Part shown: positions 1-11,307 of the stretch, piece after piece | Layout: each line of letters begins with the position of its first letter | How positions within the stretch are numbered: position 1 is the stretch's first letter | NCBI GenBank assembly: GCA_033557465.1 | Contig: CM066032.1 | Span: forward strand, 1,316,364,025-1,316,428,024 | Origin: Ichthyophis bannanicus | Lineage: Eukaryota > Chordata > Amphibia > Gymnophiona > Ichthyophiidae | Reading direction: 5' to 3' | DNA: 64,000 nt | Program-made: the position numbers and the translations under genes | The notes under the pieces: model-generated | Databases searched by the model: none | What the model was told of the DNA's origin: nothing | The model's input: only the letters and a program-made list of their open reading frames with translations

Positions 1-165
1 CCAATAATTATGAAGAGATTGGAGAAAAAGGTATAATGAAAATATGCTAAAAAGGGGCAGTCCTCTCATCCTACCCCGACCATACGACACACAGACACCC
101 CACCCGTGCAGCACAGACACACACACACACATGCATTCCATCCTCGCACCGTACACACACGTAAG
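1..165. repeat. Copy 1 of duplicated V-unit flank
   Basis: The first ~120 bases, including the stretch around 'atgctaaaaaggggcag', closely match 49575-49680, so this is a block shared between two duplicated units of the V cluster. It then runs into CA-rich sequence ending in the satellite unit 'acacatgcattc'. No gene is seen. Confidence 0.6.
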
Positions 166-826
166 AACATAAGATATGCCATACTGGGTAAGACCAAGGT
201 CCATCAAGCCCAATATCCTGTTTCCAACAGTGGCCAGTCTAAGTCACAAGTACCTAGCAGTCTACCCAAAAGACACAAGTTCCACAATGCTTGTATTGGG
301 TCAAGCAGTGATATACTGGGGTCCCTTTTAATAATAGTTTATGGATCTTTCTTCCAGGAACTTGTCCAAACCTTTTTTAAATCAAATTACACTAACAGCT
401 TCTACTATATCCTCCAGTAACAAATTCCAGACTTTAATTACACGTTGAGTGAATAAATATTTTCTGTTATAACCTATTCTTAAATAGGTTACACTGTAGC
501 TTCATTGCACGTCCCCTCTTGTATATTTTGATGGCATAAACAATTGATCTACGTTTACCCGTTCCATTCCATCCATTAATTTATAGACTTCTATCATATC
601 TCCTCTCAGCTGTCTTTTCTCCAAGTTGAAGAGCCCCCACCTTTTTAGCCTCTCTTCATAGGGAGTATCCTTCCATCCACTTCACCATTTTGATGGCTCT
701 TCTCTGTACTTTTTCTAATAATGCCATATTCTTTTTAAGATACGGTGACCAGAATTGCACATAATATTCAAGGTGTACCATGGAACGATACAGAGGCATT
801 ATAATATCCTTTTATTCTCCCCCCGA
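166..826 (-). mobile_element. CR1/L2-type LINE, 3' reverse-transcriptase-end fragment
   Basis: The minus-strand translation in broken frames gives the usual C-terminal end of a CR1/L2-clade polyprotein: 'QFWSPYLKK', 'LEKRQLRGDMIEVYKLM', 'KYLFTQRVIKVWNLL'. The same stretch recurs at 52690-53305, also on the minus strand. Several stops and frameshifts make it a dead fragment. It interrupts the start of the satellite array, since CA-rich satellite units lie on both sides. Confidence 0.75.
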
Positions 827-3800
827 CACTCCTCATAGCACACACAAGCATTCAGTCCCCGACACTCCTCATGGACACACACATGCATTCAGCTCCTAAC
901 ACTCCTCATGGTACACACACATGCATTCAGCTCCTAACACTCCTCATGGACACACACATGCATTCAGCTCCTAACACTCCTCATGACACACACACATGCA
1001 TTCAGTCCCCGAAACTCCTCATGGCACACACACATGCATTCAGCCCCCGACATTCCTCATGGACACACACATGCATTCAGCTGCTAACACTCCTCGTGGT
1101 ACACACACATGCATTCAGCCCCCGACATTCATCATGGACACACACATGCATTCAGCTCCTAACACTCCTCGTGGTACACACACATGCATTCAGCTCCTAA
1201 CACTCCTCATGACACACACATGCATTCAGCCCCCGACACTCCTCATGGCACACACACATGCATTCAGCCCCCGACATTCCTCATGGACACACACATGCAT
1301 TCAGCTGCTAACACTCCTCATGGACACACACATGCTTTCAGTCCTGACACTCCTCATGGCACACACACATGCATTCAGTCCCCGAAACTCCTCATGGAAA
1401 CACACATGCATTCAATCCCAGACACTCCTCATGGACACACACATGCATTCAGCTGCTATCACTCCTCATGGACACACACATGCTTTCAGTCCCCAAAACT
1501 CCTCATGGACACACACATGCATTCAGCTGCTAACACTCCTCATGGACACACAAATGCATTCAGTCCCGACACTCCTCATGGCACACACACATGCATTCAG
1601 CTGCTAACACTCCTCATGGACACACACATGCATTCAGTCCCCAAAACTCCTCATGGAAACACACATGCATTCAGTCCCCAAAACTCCTCATGGCACACAC
1701 ACATGCATTCAGCCCCCAACACTCCTCATGGACACACACACACACACACACACACATGCATTCAGCCTCTGACACTTCTCATGGACACACACAAGCATTC
1801 AGCTCCTAACACTCCTCATGGACACACACATGCATTCAGTCCCCCAAACTCCTCATGGCACACACACATGCATTCAGCCCCCGACACTCCTCATGGACAC
1901 ACACACACACGTGCATTCAGCCTCTGACACTTCTCATGGACACACACAAGCATTCAGCTCCTAACACTCCTCATGGACACATACATGCATTCAGTCCCCG
2001 AAACTCCTCATGGAAACACACATGCATTCAATCCCCGACACTCCTCATGGATACACACATGCATTCAGCTGCTAACACTCCTCATGGCACACACACATGC
2101 TTTCAGCTCCTAACACTCCTCATGGACACACACATGCATTCAGCTGCTAACACTCCTCATGACACACACACACACATGCATTCAGTCTCCGACACTCCTC
2201 ATGGACACACACATGCATTCAGCTGCTAACTCTCCTCATGGCACACACACAAGCATTCAATCCCTGACACTCCTCATGGACACACACATGCATTCAGCTC
2301 CTAACACTCCTCATGGACACACACATGCATTCAGTCCTTGAAACTCCTCATGGACACACACATGCATTCAGCTCCTAACACTCCTCATGGCACATACACA
2401 TGCATTCAGTCCCCGACACTCCTCATGCACACACACACACATGCATTCAGCCTCTGACACTTCTCATGGACACACACAAGCATTCAGCTCCTAACACTCC
2501 TCATGGACACACACAAGCATTCAGCTTCTAACACTCCTCATGGACACACACATGCATTCAGTCCCCAAAACTCCTCATGGCACACACACATGCATTCAGC
2601 CCCCGACACTCCTCATGGACACACACACACACATGCATTCAGCCTCTGACACTTCTCATGGACACACACAAGCATTCAGCTCCTAACACTCCTCATGGAC
2701 ACACACATGCATTCAGTCCCCAAAACTCCTCATGGCACACACACATGCATTCAGCCCCCGACACTCCTCATGGACACACAGACACACACATGCATTCAGC
2801 CTCTGACACTTCTCATGGACACACACAAGCATTCAGCTCCTAACACTCCTCATGGACACACACATGCATTCAGTCCCTGAAACTGCTCATGGAAACACAC
2901 ATGCATTCAATCCCCGACACTCCTCATGGATACACACATGCATTCAGCTGCTAACACTCCTCATGGCACACACACATGCATTCAGCTGCTAACACTCCTC
3001 ATGACACACACACACACATGCATTCAGTCCCCGACACTCCTCATGGACACACACATGCATTCAGTCCCCGACACTCCTCATGGACACACACATGCATTCA
3101 GCTGCTAACTCTCCTCATGGCACATACACATGCATTCAATCCCTGACACTCCTCATGGACACACACATGCATTCAGCTCCTAACACTCCTCATGGACACA
3201 CACACACACATGCATTCAGCTCCTAACACTCCTCATGGCACATACATATGCATTCAGCCCCCGACACTCCTCATGGACACACACACAGACACATGCATTC
3301 AGCCTCTGACACTTCTCATGGACACACACAAGCATTCAGCTCCTAACACTCCTCATGGACACACACATGCATTCAGTCTCCGAAACTCCTCATGGATACA
3401 CACATGCATTCAGCTGCTAACACTCCTCATGGCACACACACATGCATTCAGTCCCCGACACTCCTCATGGATACACACATGCATTCAGCTGCTAACACTC
3501 CTCATGGCACACACACATGCATTCAGTTCTTAACAGTCCTCATGGCACACACACATGCATTCAGCTGCTAACACTCCTCATGACACACACACACATGCAT
3601 TCAGTCCCCAACACTCCTCATGGACACACACATGCATTCAGTCCCCAACACTCCTCATGGACACACACATGCATTCAGCTGCTAACACTCCTCATGGACA
3701 CACACATGCATTCAGTCCCCAAAACTCCTCATGACACACACACGTGCATTCAGCCTGCGACAGATCTCATGGCACACACACATGCATTGAGCCCCCGACA

Positions 3801-3830
3801 CTCCTCACGACACACACACATGCATCCCCT
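827..3830 (+). repeat. Tandem satellite of ~37-38 bp units (CA-rich, ATGCATTCAG core)
   Basis: About 3 kb of tandem units built as 'acacacacatgcattcag' plus a variable 'cccccgacac / ctcctaacac / tccccaaaac' plus 'tcctcatgg'. Unit length is 37-38 bp, with longer units where the CA run expands (for example near 1735-1760). Variants alternate in a higher-order way, for example 'GCTGCTAAC' versus 'CCCCGAC' units. The unit length is not a multiple of three and many variants lack stops, so long open frames of His/Thr/Ser/Pro arise by chance. They have no start context or splice signals and are not genes. A short array of the same unit sits at 55565-55750. Confidence 0.95.
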
Positions 3831-4491
3831 GACACTCTCCCTGACACAGACATTTACACACATTGGCCTATGTAGTCTCCAGTAGTGTCCATGTCACACA
3901 GATAGCATACACACACACTCACTGACACACACACCTGCACAGAGCCTCTAGCAATTCCTATGACACACACAGATGAAATCATCAAATGTCAGATCCTGTG
4001 AGTGAGGGAAATGCACTATTTTATCTGTAATGTGTGCACTTTTCAGCTTGTTTCAGCTCTTCTGCAGGTCTCCAAACACACCAGACCTCTCCTTCCCTCT
4101 CGTGCACGCTGTTAGTGTGATATTTACCTTTATATTGCAGCCAGGCAGAGAGAATAAAGGGAGCAGTGGAGCCTCTGGTGCAGCAAGTTGGTCGGTCAGA
4201 ATCAGACACACATGCGCTGTAGTGTAGGGCATGAATCCTGCGGTGAGCATAATTGCCGGTTCACTACAAGGAGAACTATCGCTGGCTCTCACGGGAGGCT
4301 ATGGAGTGATTTTTCCACTTTCAGCCACCCTGCTGCAATGACAGTAAAGTCTCAACATGTTTCACAGTTATAGCTGCAAAGCAGTGTCCTTAGTGAAATC
4401 CCAAAGCCAAGTGCTGTTTCTCACATTGATGCTGCCACCGTTGTCTCTCAGGACTGCTGACGTCAGCTCTGGGCTTAAGCCTTGCGTCTTA
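3831..4491. repeat. Segmental duplication, copy 1 (paralogue of 55750-56430)
   Basis: Starting in the decayed end of the satellite ('ctgacactctccctgacacagacatttacacacattggcc'), this 660-base block aligns through its whole length to 55750-56430. It has only scattered substitutions and small gaps. Short open frames on both strands are not conserved between the copies and I see no gene. The block ends where element E begins in the other copy, so it gives the empty site for E at 4491/4492. Confidence 0.85.
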
Positions 4492-5207
4492 GTGTTCACT
4501 GCAGTTTCCATGCGACTTACACCCACAGAGAGCAGTGGCCTTCCCCAGGTCTGTTTTAATAACAGTGTATTGACTTTTTCTCCAGGGACTTGTCCAAACC
4601 TTTTTGAAGCCCAGCTACACTCCCTGCTTTTATCACCTCATCCTTATTTCTGGGATTCATGAAAGAGCAGGGCAGCCGAGCAGGCAGAGAGAGAGCTGTG
4701 GTAGAACCTGTAACAGCAGTAACAGGCAGGAGAAGAGGCAGGACAGCAAAGTGATTGTAACTTTTGAAGACCTTTATTTGGTTAAGTAAATAAATACATT
4801 CATTTTGTTTGCTTCTATCACATTAACCCTTTGACTGTCACAGCCTGTTCATATGATGTTAAATATTTACTCCTCGGTATTTGATTTTATTGCAGCTATT
4901 GCATATTCTTGTTATAACATTTGATTTGAAGGAGAAATTCCAGCATCACATGAACAGAGTCCACAAAGGAGTTTTGGGACTGAGGGTGTAGTCTATCATT
5001 AATAGCAATGAGGGAGGGGGAAGCAATGTATACATTGCAGGGGGGCATCAGAGACCCTAGATCCAGCACTGATATAAACATCCCCACGTTTAAATAGCCC
5101 CTGTTCTAACATGGCCTTTATATGTGTATGTCACTCTCTATGAGCAAATGCTGCTAGTTCCATGTAGCGATGCTTCTAAAATAGCCTCATCCTGTGTCAC
5201 TTGTAGA
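4492..5207. other. Upstream flank of V gene 1, no gene recognised
   Basis: This contains a short piece similar to the CR1/L2-type fragment at 355-400 (around 4575-4650, 'acttgtccaaaccttttt'). The rest is plain sequence in which I see no coding, RNA or repeat structure. Confidence 0.5.
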
Positions 5208-5373
5208 ATCAGTCACACAGAACCGTCTTTAAATGCAGGTGATGTGCAGTGATATAGAACCGTCTGTTTTGCATATTGACACCCAGGAGACACTTCACTA
5301 ATACTGGGAGGATGTATAAATGTTTCCTTTTACTCTTTATGGTTTATTAATCAGCAGCGGCCAGTCAGGAAGG
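5208..5373 (+). promoter_or_regulatory. Immunoglobulin V-kappa promoter, gene 1
   Basis: An E-box CAGGTG lies at 5236-5241, an octamer-like TTTTGCAT at 5267-5274 (7 of 8 to the Oct-binding ATTTGCAT), and a TATA box TATAAA at 5315-5320, about 55 bp before the leader ATG. This is the usual order for immunoglobulin V promoters, which depend on Oct factors with OCA-B in B cells. The whole segment is nearly identical to 37350-37513 before V gene 2, and sequence similarity between the genes starts at about 5208, so the promoter belongs to the duplicated V unit. Confidence 0.8.
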
Positions 5374-5934
5374 ATGAAGATGTCACAGACTCACCTCATC
5401 TGGATCCTGCTCCTCTGGATAAAGGGTAAGAAGAAAACTTTCATGCTGAATTTAAAACAGGGATAAAAGATGAGTGAAAATTACCACAGTTCCATAGCAA
5501 ATGACAGTAGACAAAGACCAGGAAGGTGACTAGAGTTATAGAATTGTTCTTCAACTGATTCTCTCAATATATATAAACTACTATTTATTTTGAATTTAAA
5601 TCCTGTCATATCTATATTTTTTGTCTTTCTTCAGATTCAAATGGGCAGATTGTGATGACTCAAACTCCAGAGTCCTTGTCCGCGTCTGTGGGAGACACAG
5701 TCACCATGAGCTGTAAAGCCAGTAGTAGTGTTGGCAGCTATGTAGCCTGGTACCAGCAGAAACCCGGACAGGCTCCCAAGCCTCTGATATACTTTGCTTC
5801 TAGACGTTATACTGGGATCCCAGAGCGGTTCAGCGGCAGTGGATCTGGGACTGATTTCACCTTCACAATTAGCGGAGTTCAAGCTGACGATGCTGCTGTT
5901 TATTACTGTCAGCAGGGTAGCAGCTTCCCTCTCA
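5374..5934 (+). CDS. IGKV: Immunoglobulin kappa variable gene 1 (two exons, intact)
   Basis: This gene encodes the variable domain of a kappa light chain, used after V-J joining. Exon 1 (5374-5425) gives a hydrophobic leader starting [15 protein letters not shown]. The intron is 5426-5634 with GT/AG ends, and the codon is split after its first base, as in all Ig V genes. Exon 2 (5635-5934) carries the V domain. In Kabat numbering Cys23, Trp35 and Cys88 are all present, with FR2 '[11 protein letters not shown]', FR3 '[17 protein letters not shown]' and 'DDAAVYYC', and CDR3 beginning 'QQGSSFPL'. There is no stop or frameshift. A 12-spacer RSS follows directly, which marks kappa rather than lambda. 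ATGs at 5374 and 5380 are in frame; the first is chosen for leader length. No J or C gene is in the window. It looks functional. Confidence 0.93.
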
Positions 5935-5962
5935 CACAGTGCTACAGACCCGTACAAAAACC
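5935..5962 (+). promoter_or_regulatory. V-kappa recombination signal, 12-bp spacer (gene 1)
   Basis: A perfect heptamer CACAGTG (5935-5941) is followed by a 12-base spacer (5942-5953) and the nonamer ACAAAAACC (5954-5962). RAG1/RAG2 would pair it with a 23-spacer J-kappa signal. It is adjacent to the last coding base of exon 2. Confidence 0.95.
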
Positions 5963-6420
5963 TTCCTGCAGTGTCTGACTGTTACTGGTGCCATTTTCAT
6001 GCCACATGCAGTACCTAATGCAGGGTACAAAGGAAGTAAACTCTTTAAAGGAAGATTGCAGAAATAATTTTGTATCCATCGAGTCCCTAGTTTTACTATT
6101 ATCCACTCATTTATAAACTGTGAGAACAGCTTTCTATAAGTTGTGCAGGTAAGGAAAAAGACATATAGGGCCATGTCTTTGAAAGTACAGTAGTATTTTT
6201 TGTGTTTTGGTGAATGTGGCGTCTCACAAACTATGTAAAGCTCTATAAAAGAAGCACATCCAATGAATAAGCTGTCGAAAGTGGGCATGTCCATTGAATT
6301 CAGTTTGATAAGAGGAGCCTAAAGAAGGTTTTGTCAGAGCAAGATTTAGGGCAGGTTTCTGCCTTTCACTGTGACCATCTGAGATGTTTCCCTGACCAAA
6401 TGGTGGCATTGTGCCATTGA
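5963..6420. repeat. 3' flank of V gene 1, duplicated with V gene 2
   Basis: This matches 38482-38937 after V gene 2 along its length, with small indels, and ends near 'gatgtttccctga...attgtgcca'. It is the downstream end of the duplicated V unit. No gene is seen in it. Confidence 0.75.
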
Positions 6421-6974
6421 ATCATAGATGCATGCTACGGACTACATCGGGAATTGGGAATTGGCGCAAGAGCTGAAACATGTTCTGAGCCCGACAACAC
6501 ACAAGTTGCTTCATCTGTATATACACTGTTTATATGAACCTAATTGGAGATGCTGAAAGAAATGTTTAAGTCACTCTGGTTCCAGACTACTGCTGAGTGT
6601 GTATGAGAACCAGAGGTGCGCTCTTATTTTATATTGGGTCCAGCAGAAATTTTCAGGACCGATATTCAGTGGCATTAACACAGTTAATGTCACTGAATAT
6701 TCACAGCTGCCACCTCTACACACATGTCGGAAGCGTTCAGAAGTGTGGCGGAGTGAAGGCAGCACCGCTCGTTAACTGCGCAGCAGCTCAATACTGCCTT
6801 TCCGGTTAGAGATATATGCAGTGAAGAGCAATGCAAGAAACCCTCCCCTAACTTTCACTGTGTATCGCTGACAGGGCAGTGCCTCAGTGTCGCTTCTGCC
6901 CGGTTAGTGCAGAGGGTTCACTCCAATATCACCTACACAAACGCCATCTTGCCCCCACCCCTGTTATTTTCTTA
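6421..6974. other. Unassigned spacer
   Basis: No convincing reading frame, repeat or RNA feature is seen between the V-unit 3' boundary and the mariner left end. Confidence 0.4.
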
Positions 6975-7893
6975 TACGAGGTTTGACAAAAAAGAAATGA
7001 GACTGTGGCTCAATGCCAATTGGCTAATTGCTTATGTCACTGTCTGGAACATCTCGCCACTACTCTCCTATAATATTTTTCATCTATTTCACTCTGTTTT
7101 TCTTTTTCAGGTTTTTTGTAGCACACTGCTCCATCGCTTTGTCACACAACTGGATGTGGCAGAAATATCTCCAACTTCTCCAAAAGGCTTATGGAGAAGA
7201 TACAATGTCAAGGCCATGAGTCTTTGAGTGGAAAAACGCTTCAATAATGGCTGCGAGGAGGTGGAGGATAACTCCAAGTCAGGACCGCCTTCCACGACAA
7301 AGACGGCTGAGAACATTGACAGAGTGAACCAGCTGGTGCGGCGTGATCACAGATTGATGGTGCGGATGACAGCTGAGGAGCTCAACCTGAACAGGGAGTC
7401 AGTGCGGACCATCTTGGTGCAGGAGCTGGAAATACAGAAGGTGTGCTCCAAGATGGTGCCCAAGCTTTTAACAGACTACGAGAAGGAGCACCGTGTCAAT
7501 GTTTGTCGAGACTTGCTAGAGAAGATCAGAGATCACAGTTCATTGGCTGAGTCATCATAGGAGATGAGACTTTGGTCTTCCAGTACGACCTTGAAAGCAA
7601 GAGACAGAACTGGCAATGGACAACTCAACTGTCACCCAGACCCAAGAAGGCGCGCATGTCCAAATCAAGGACCAAGGTTATGCTGATCGCATTCTTCAAC
7701 CAGAATGGAGTGGTCCATCATGAGTTTGTGCCTGAGGGTCAGACAGTCAACCAGCACTTCTACCAGCAGGTCTTCAATTGCCTCCATGACCTGATTCGGA
7801 GCAGCAAGCAGGCTCTGTGGAGAGACAAGTCATGGCTGCTCCACCACGACAATGCACCCGTACACACCGAACTCAGTGTGAGGCAGTTCTTGG
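6975..7893 (+). pseudogene. Tc1/mariner-family transposase, 3'-truncated and frameshifted
   Basis: A TA dinucleotide and mariner-like terminal sequence 'cgaggtttgac' mark the left end (about 6975-6990). The coding body follows. The DNA-binding part reads 'AENIDRVNQLVRRDHRLMVRMTAEELN' with helix-turn-helix character (about 7300-7400). The catalytic core has 'GDETLVFQYD' (first Asp, near 7563) and 'LLHHDNAPVH' (second Asp, near 7850). The signature 'SPRPKKARMSKS' sits between. A stop/frameshift near 7227 and another near 7557 break the frame. The element is cut off after 'VRQFLA', so the third catalytic Asp of the DD34D triad and the right inverted repeat are missing. It is related to the mariner lineage that in mammals gives FLJ37770/GVQW3-like proteins. 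It is inactive. Confidence 0.9.
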
Positions 7894-7985
7894 CTTTTTC
7901 CTTCTTTCATGCTGGTCTTTATCTGCCATCATTTACTATGTTACTATGTTACTATGATGTCCACTATGCAGTTACATTATAGTAT
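7894..7985 (+). mobile_element. LINE 3' tail with short tandem repeat
   Basis: The text 'gctggtctttatctgccatcatttactatgttactatgttactatg' resembles the 3' end of L2/CR1-type LINEs with a short ATGTTACT tail. It replaces the missing mariner right end. Confidence 0.45.
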
Positions 7986-8144
7986 CAAGCTCCCTAAGTA
8001 TTGTCACGTGCACTTCTTCCAGTTTTTACTCATTACTGCTGGCAATGCAAGTTCTTTTTCCTTGATCTGGGGTGGCTATAGATGGAGAGTTTGCTGTAGC
8101 ATGGGCACACTGTTGTTAGGCTTCCCTGCTTATTTTAGTGATTT

Positions 8145-8640
8145 AGTTACAGGGCTGCAGGTGGTACCAAGGCCTGTGCGAGAGGTGCAGCTGCCCAGGG
8201 CACAGGTATATGGAAGAGACACTGATATCATCACTGGGGCCTCTAGGAAGCTCAAAAAGAGTGTGTTCCTGCATGTGACTGGGGGGATAGCACCAGATTC
8301 AGCCTGGTATAGTCCTGCAGGGCTGCACGCAGGCCCGAACCTAGCCCTGTGTGAGTGGTGTGGCCGCACAGGGTGCAGAGGCTTAAGGGGAGCATTTTAG
8401 CTTTCTTCCATTGCCTGCTGCTGTCACTTTTTCTTCTCTCAGCGGCAGCAGGCAATGGAAGAAAGCTAAAATGTGCCCCTTAACCCTTCTTCTGGCATGC
8501 TAAGCACCCATGCTCTTGCAGGGAGGGAAAGATCTGCTTAGCATGCCAGCAATTTGCACATCTCTCCCACCGCAGGGGGAGGTGGCGCGCGCCCGATGTG
8601 CAAGTTGCACAGGGTGCGATCTTCCCTCGGTACGGCCCTG
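8145..8640. mobile_element. hAT-like foldback element
   Basis: The left end 'cagggctgcaggtggtacc' and the inverted right end 'ggtacggccctg' share a CAGGGC start with a GTACC block, typical in form of hAT-type ends. I could not find an 8-bp target duplication. Inside are two hairpins: 8387-8478 with a near-perfect ~33 bp stem ('agctttcttccattgcctgctg' against its complement), and 8494-8551 ('tggcatgctaagca' against 'tgcttagcatgcca'). It is non-coding; frames on opposite strands mirror each other because of the inverted structure. Confidence 0.5.
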
Positions 8641-10034
8641 GCTGCATGTCCCTTTTCTGTGGCAGTAAGCTATATCATTGCTCCTATCTAATTGCACTAT
8701 AATCTCTATGGAGCCCTTTTCGTTAGGAGCACGGTGCTGTTGCACCTAATATGCCGATAACGCCGATGCACAAATCAAAAGCATATTAGGGCACAATCAT
8801 GTTCTTAACTACTGGAGGGATAGAAAGCCAGCTCCCGGCAGTTAATGCAGCACATGCAGCCCTGCTGCGGCATGATATAGTGCAGTTGTTCTTTCTTTCA
8901 CCTATAGAGGTGGCTGTATCTGCACCCACATTACTTGCTTGCCGTGCAGGTAGCACAGGTGCACGGACTGCAATCACTCATCCCACTCACTCTCCACTCC
9001 TAACCCTCCCACTTGCAACCCTAACACCCTTAGCGCTCAAATCCAGCCGCGCTGTCATGGCTATGTGTCAATGTATGTCAAACACACACTTTTAGTACAT
9101 GCTAGACCCATGCTGACAGCAAGTGCCCTTTAGTAAAAGGACCCATATGTACTTGTTAATTATTTTTAACACAATTTTCTAGTTCCCTTTTTCTCCGTGG
9201 GTCCCTAATATAAATTTGTATCCTTTAATGTTAAGAAATTTAAAAATTCCATCAAAAAAAATCCTCAGTTATATGAAAAAACATGCAAGTAAATGCAGAT
9301 GATATTTTTTTTCCAGGGAGCACATTTAATCCACAAAATATCTTTAAGACAATCAAACAAATAGTATGTTGTTGGTAGTTTCTCTCTGGCCTGTGCGAAA
9401 GATCAGAGTAATAGGGGTGTGCATTCAATGCAGTTCATTTGGTTTGCTTGGCAGGGCTGCTTTTCTCTATGGGCAAAAGGGGCAGCTGTCCCGGGCTCCT
9501 ACACAATGGGAGCCCATCTGGGGAAATGTAGCTCCAAGGTTACCAGTCCAATTTTTCCACCGGTCCATTCCTTTCTTCTCTTGAGGCCGAACCATGGGAT
9601 TTAATTGTGCTGTAATCATCAAGCATAAAAAAACCAAACAAACCCCCAAACCAGCAGTCAGTTGCAGTCATCACTATGCCTCTAAGCTGCACTTTGCAGA
9701 GCGGGTCCGGTCCGATACCACTGTAGCAAAAGAGGAACACGCATGTGCGGGGCCAGCACGGAGCACATGGTGGGCAGGGCATGCTGCATCTGCATCTGCA
9801 CAGTGGGCTTGGGCATTTGGGGAAGGCTGCACCAGGCGTTTAACAGGCCCAGCTGGGGAAGTGGCAAAGCCACAACCAACATCGGTGAGACAAAGACCTG
9901 ACATTGAATATCCGGGGTTAAAGGTCGGTGGTGATGGCTGTGAGTCATAGCAGCACATAGCCGTCCCAGAAGAATATCAGCCCCTACATTTCCGTTTTGC
10001 TCCAAAAGGCAAGAGGTTAGGAGATGCTTAACTT
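8641..10034. other. Spacer without recognised genes
   Basis: Short open frames on both strands overlap and show no family resemblance. The region holds low-complexity A/T runs (9240-9320) and otherwise nothing I can name. Confidence 0.4.
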
Positions 10035-10280
10035 ATGTGTAGCATGATTTATTTGCATTTAGTTCAAACCTTTCCAGTAGTAGTTCAAGGTCAGTTGCCA
10101 CCAGGTACAGGAGGTATTTCTCTGTCCCCAGAGGGCTTACAATCTAAGTTTGCATATGAGGCAGTAGAGAGATAAGTGACTTACCGAAGGCCACAGCAAG
10201 CGCCAGAAGGATTCAACCCCTCTTCTCCTTTACCAGGCGCCATTGCTCTAGCCACTTGATTACTCCTCAACTCTATTAAT
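10035..10280 (-). mobile_element. tRNA-derived SINE, decayed
   Basis: Read on the minus strand it has the end 'gaggagta..caagtggctagagcaatggcgcc', then 'gccttcggtaagtcactta' and 'ttgtaagccctctgggg', the same order as the better SINE copy at 48130-48432. It is decayed. Confidence 0.55.
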
Positions 10281-10659
10281 GGCTTATTTTCACCTGCAGA
10301 AAACTGGGGGAACAATGGGGACCAATCCCCAAAATTTTCCCAATGGCCCCATAAATGGTTAAAGCAGTCCTATGTTTGGGCACCTAAATATGAAAAGTGT
10401 GCACAGCACAAATGCATACTGTACCTGAATGTAACTCGTCTTGATCTCCTCCTGGAAATGCCTGAGCTAAATACTAAAATTAATTAAAACAAAAATTTGT
10501 GTCTGAATACATATGAATTTATGTGCTACAATCAGTTGTGTGCACTTTAAGTTCAATCATGCATACAATATGTGTGCAAAAAAACAAATAGGTCAAAGAT
10601 GAAAAAATGCCTGAAAATAAGTAAAATTTCATTCTAACTGAGCATAAGCCAAACTTTTA

Positions 10660-11240
10660 TTTATCCCCCTACAGAGTAGATGTGCTTTACTGAAGATTCT
10701 TATACAATAAATCCCAGCAATCTGATTATGAATATAGAATTCATAATACGTACAAGTAAATTAGTATTTTGTTTACAGGTTTTAGTTTCATTTTATAAGA
10801 ATTTTCATTTCAAAGCAATTTTGTTAATTAAGAAGATAGCTGTGGCTACTGCTGAAAGAGAAAGCATGGCTGAAAAGTTACTAGAGGTTTCAGGCAAATA
10901 AAAAACAGTCAGAGGCTGGTCTTAAACTGGTGACCTTCCATTAAAAAGGACACATTTTTCAGATAAGCTATCAACATACCTCGGTGGGGGGGTGGAAGGG
11001 GTCTGGCTCTAGCAAACATTGTTATATTGCTGGTGATTTTCATTCCTGTTTCCTTATTGGTGCAAAGACTGTCTGGTCTGCAGTTTTATGTAAATGCTAA
11101 CTGGATATTTTGCCTTGAGAATCTATTGATTCTTGCTGTAGAGATTTACTCCAAAGATTTTTTTTTGGTATCTTCTTGTGCCAGAAGTTTTGTCTCTGAT
11201 AGTAAACTTAGACATTATTTCACAGAATCTCTGGCATAAG
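10660..11240 (+). repeat. Dispersed repeat 'R', copy 1
   Basis: This aligns to 12550-13080 over about 500 bases, from 'ttcatttcaaagcaattttgttaattaagaag' to 'tggtgtcagaaa..tctgatagtaaactta'. Part of its 3' half is repeated inverted directly after it (11240-11303). A tRNA-like segment lies on the minus strand around 10908-10982 and is decayed here. No coding capacity is seen. Confidence 0.7.
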
Positions 11241-11303
11241 AACATGACAAAAGAAAAATCTTTGGAGTAAATCTCTAGAGCAGGATTCAAAATCCAGTTA
11301 CAT
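11241..11303 (-). repeat. Inverted fragment of repeat 'R' (continues 12497-12548)
   Basis: This reads as the reverse complement of 'aactggat..ctgtagagatttactccaaagatttttcttttg' from repeat R. The continuation of the same inverted copy ('ctgcagaccagac') is found after the LTR-like unit, at 12497 onward. The LTR-like unit therefore inserted into this inverted copy. Confidence 0.75.
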
Positions 11304-11307
11304 GTAC

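Noticed and set aside
827..3830. Long His/Thr/Ser-rich open frames in all three forward frames
   Set aside because: They follow from a stop-poor tandem repeat; no conserved start, splice or codon pattern, and frames shift with the 37-38 bp unit.
827..3830. CRISPR-like repeat array
   Set aside because: Contiguous tandem units with no unique spacers, in vertebrate DNA.
7228..7982. Intact mariner transposase
   Set aside because: Two frame breaks and loss of the third catalytic Asp and right end.
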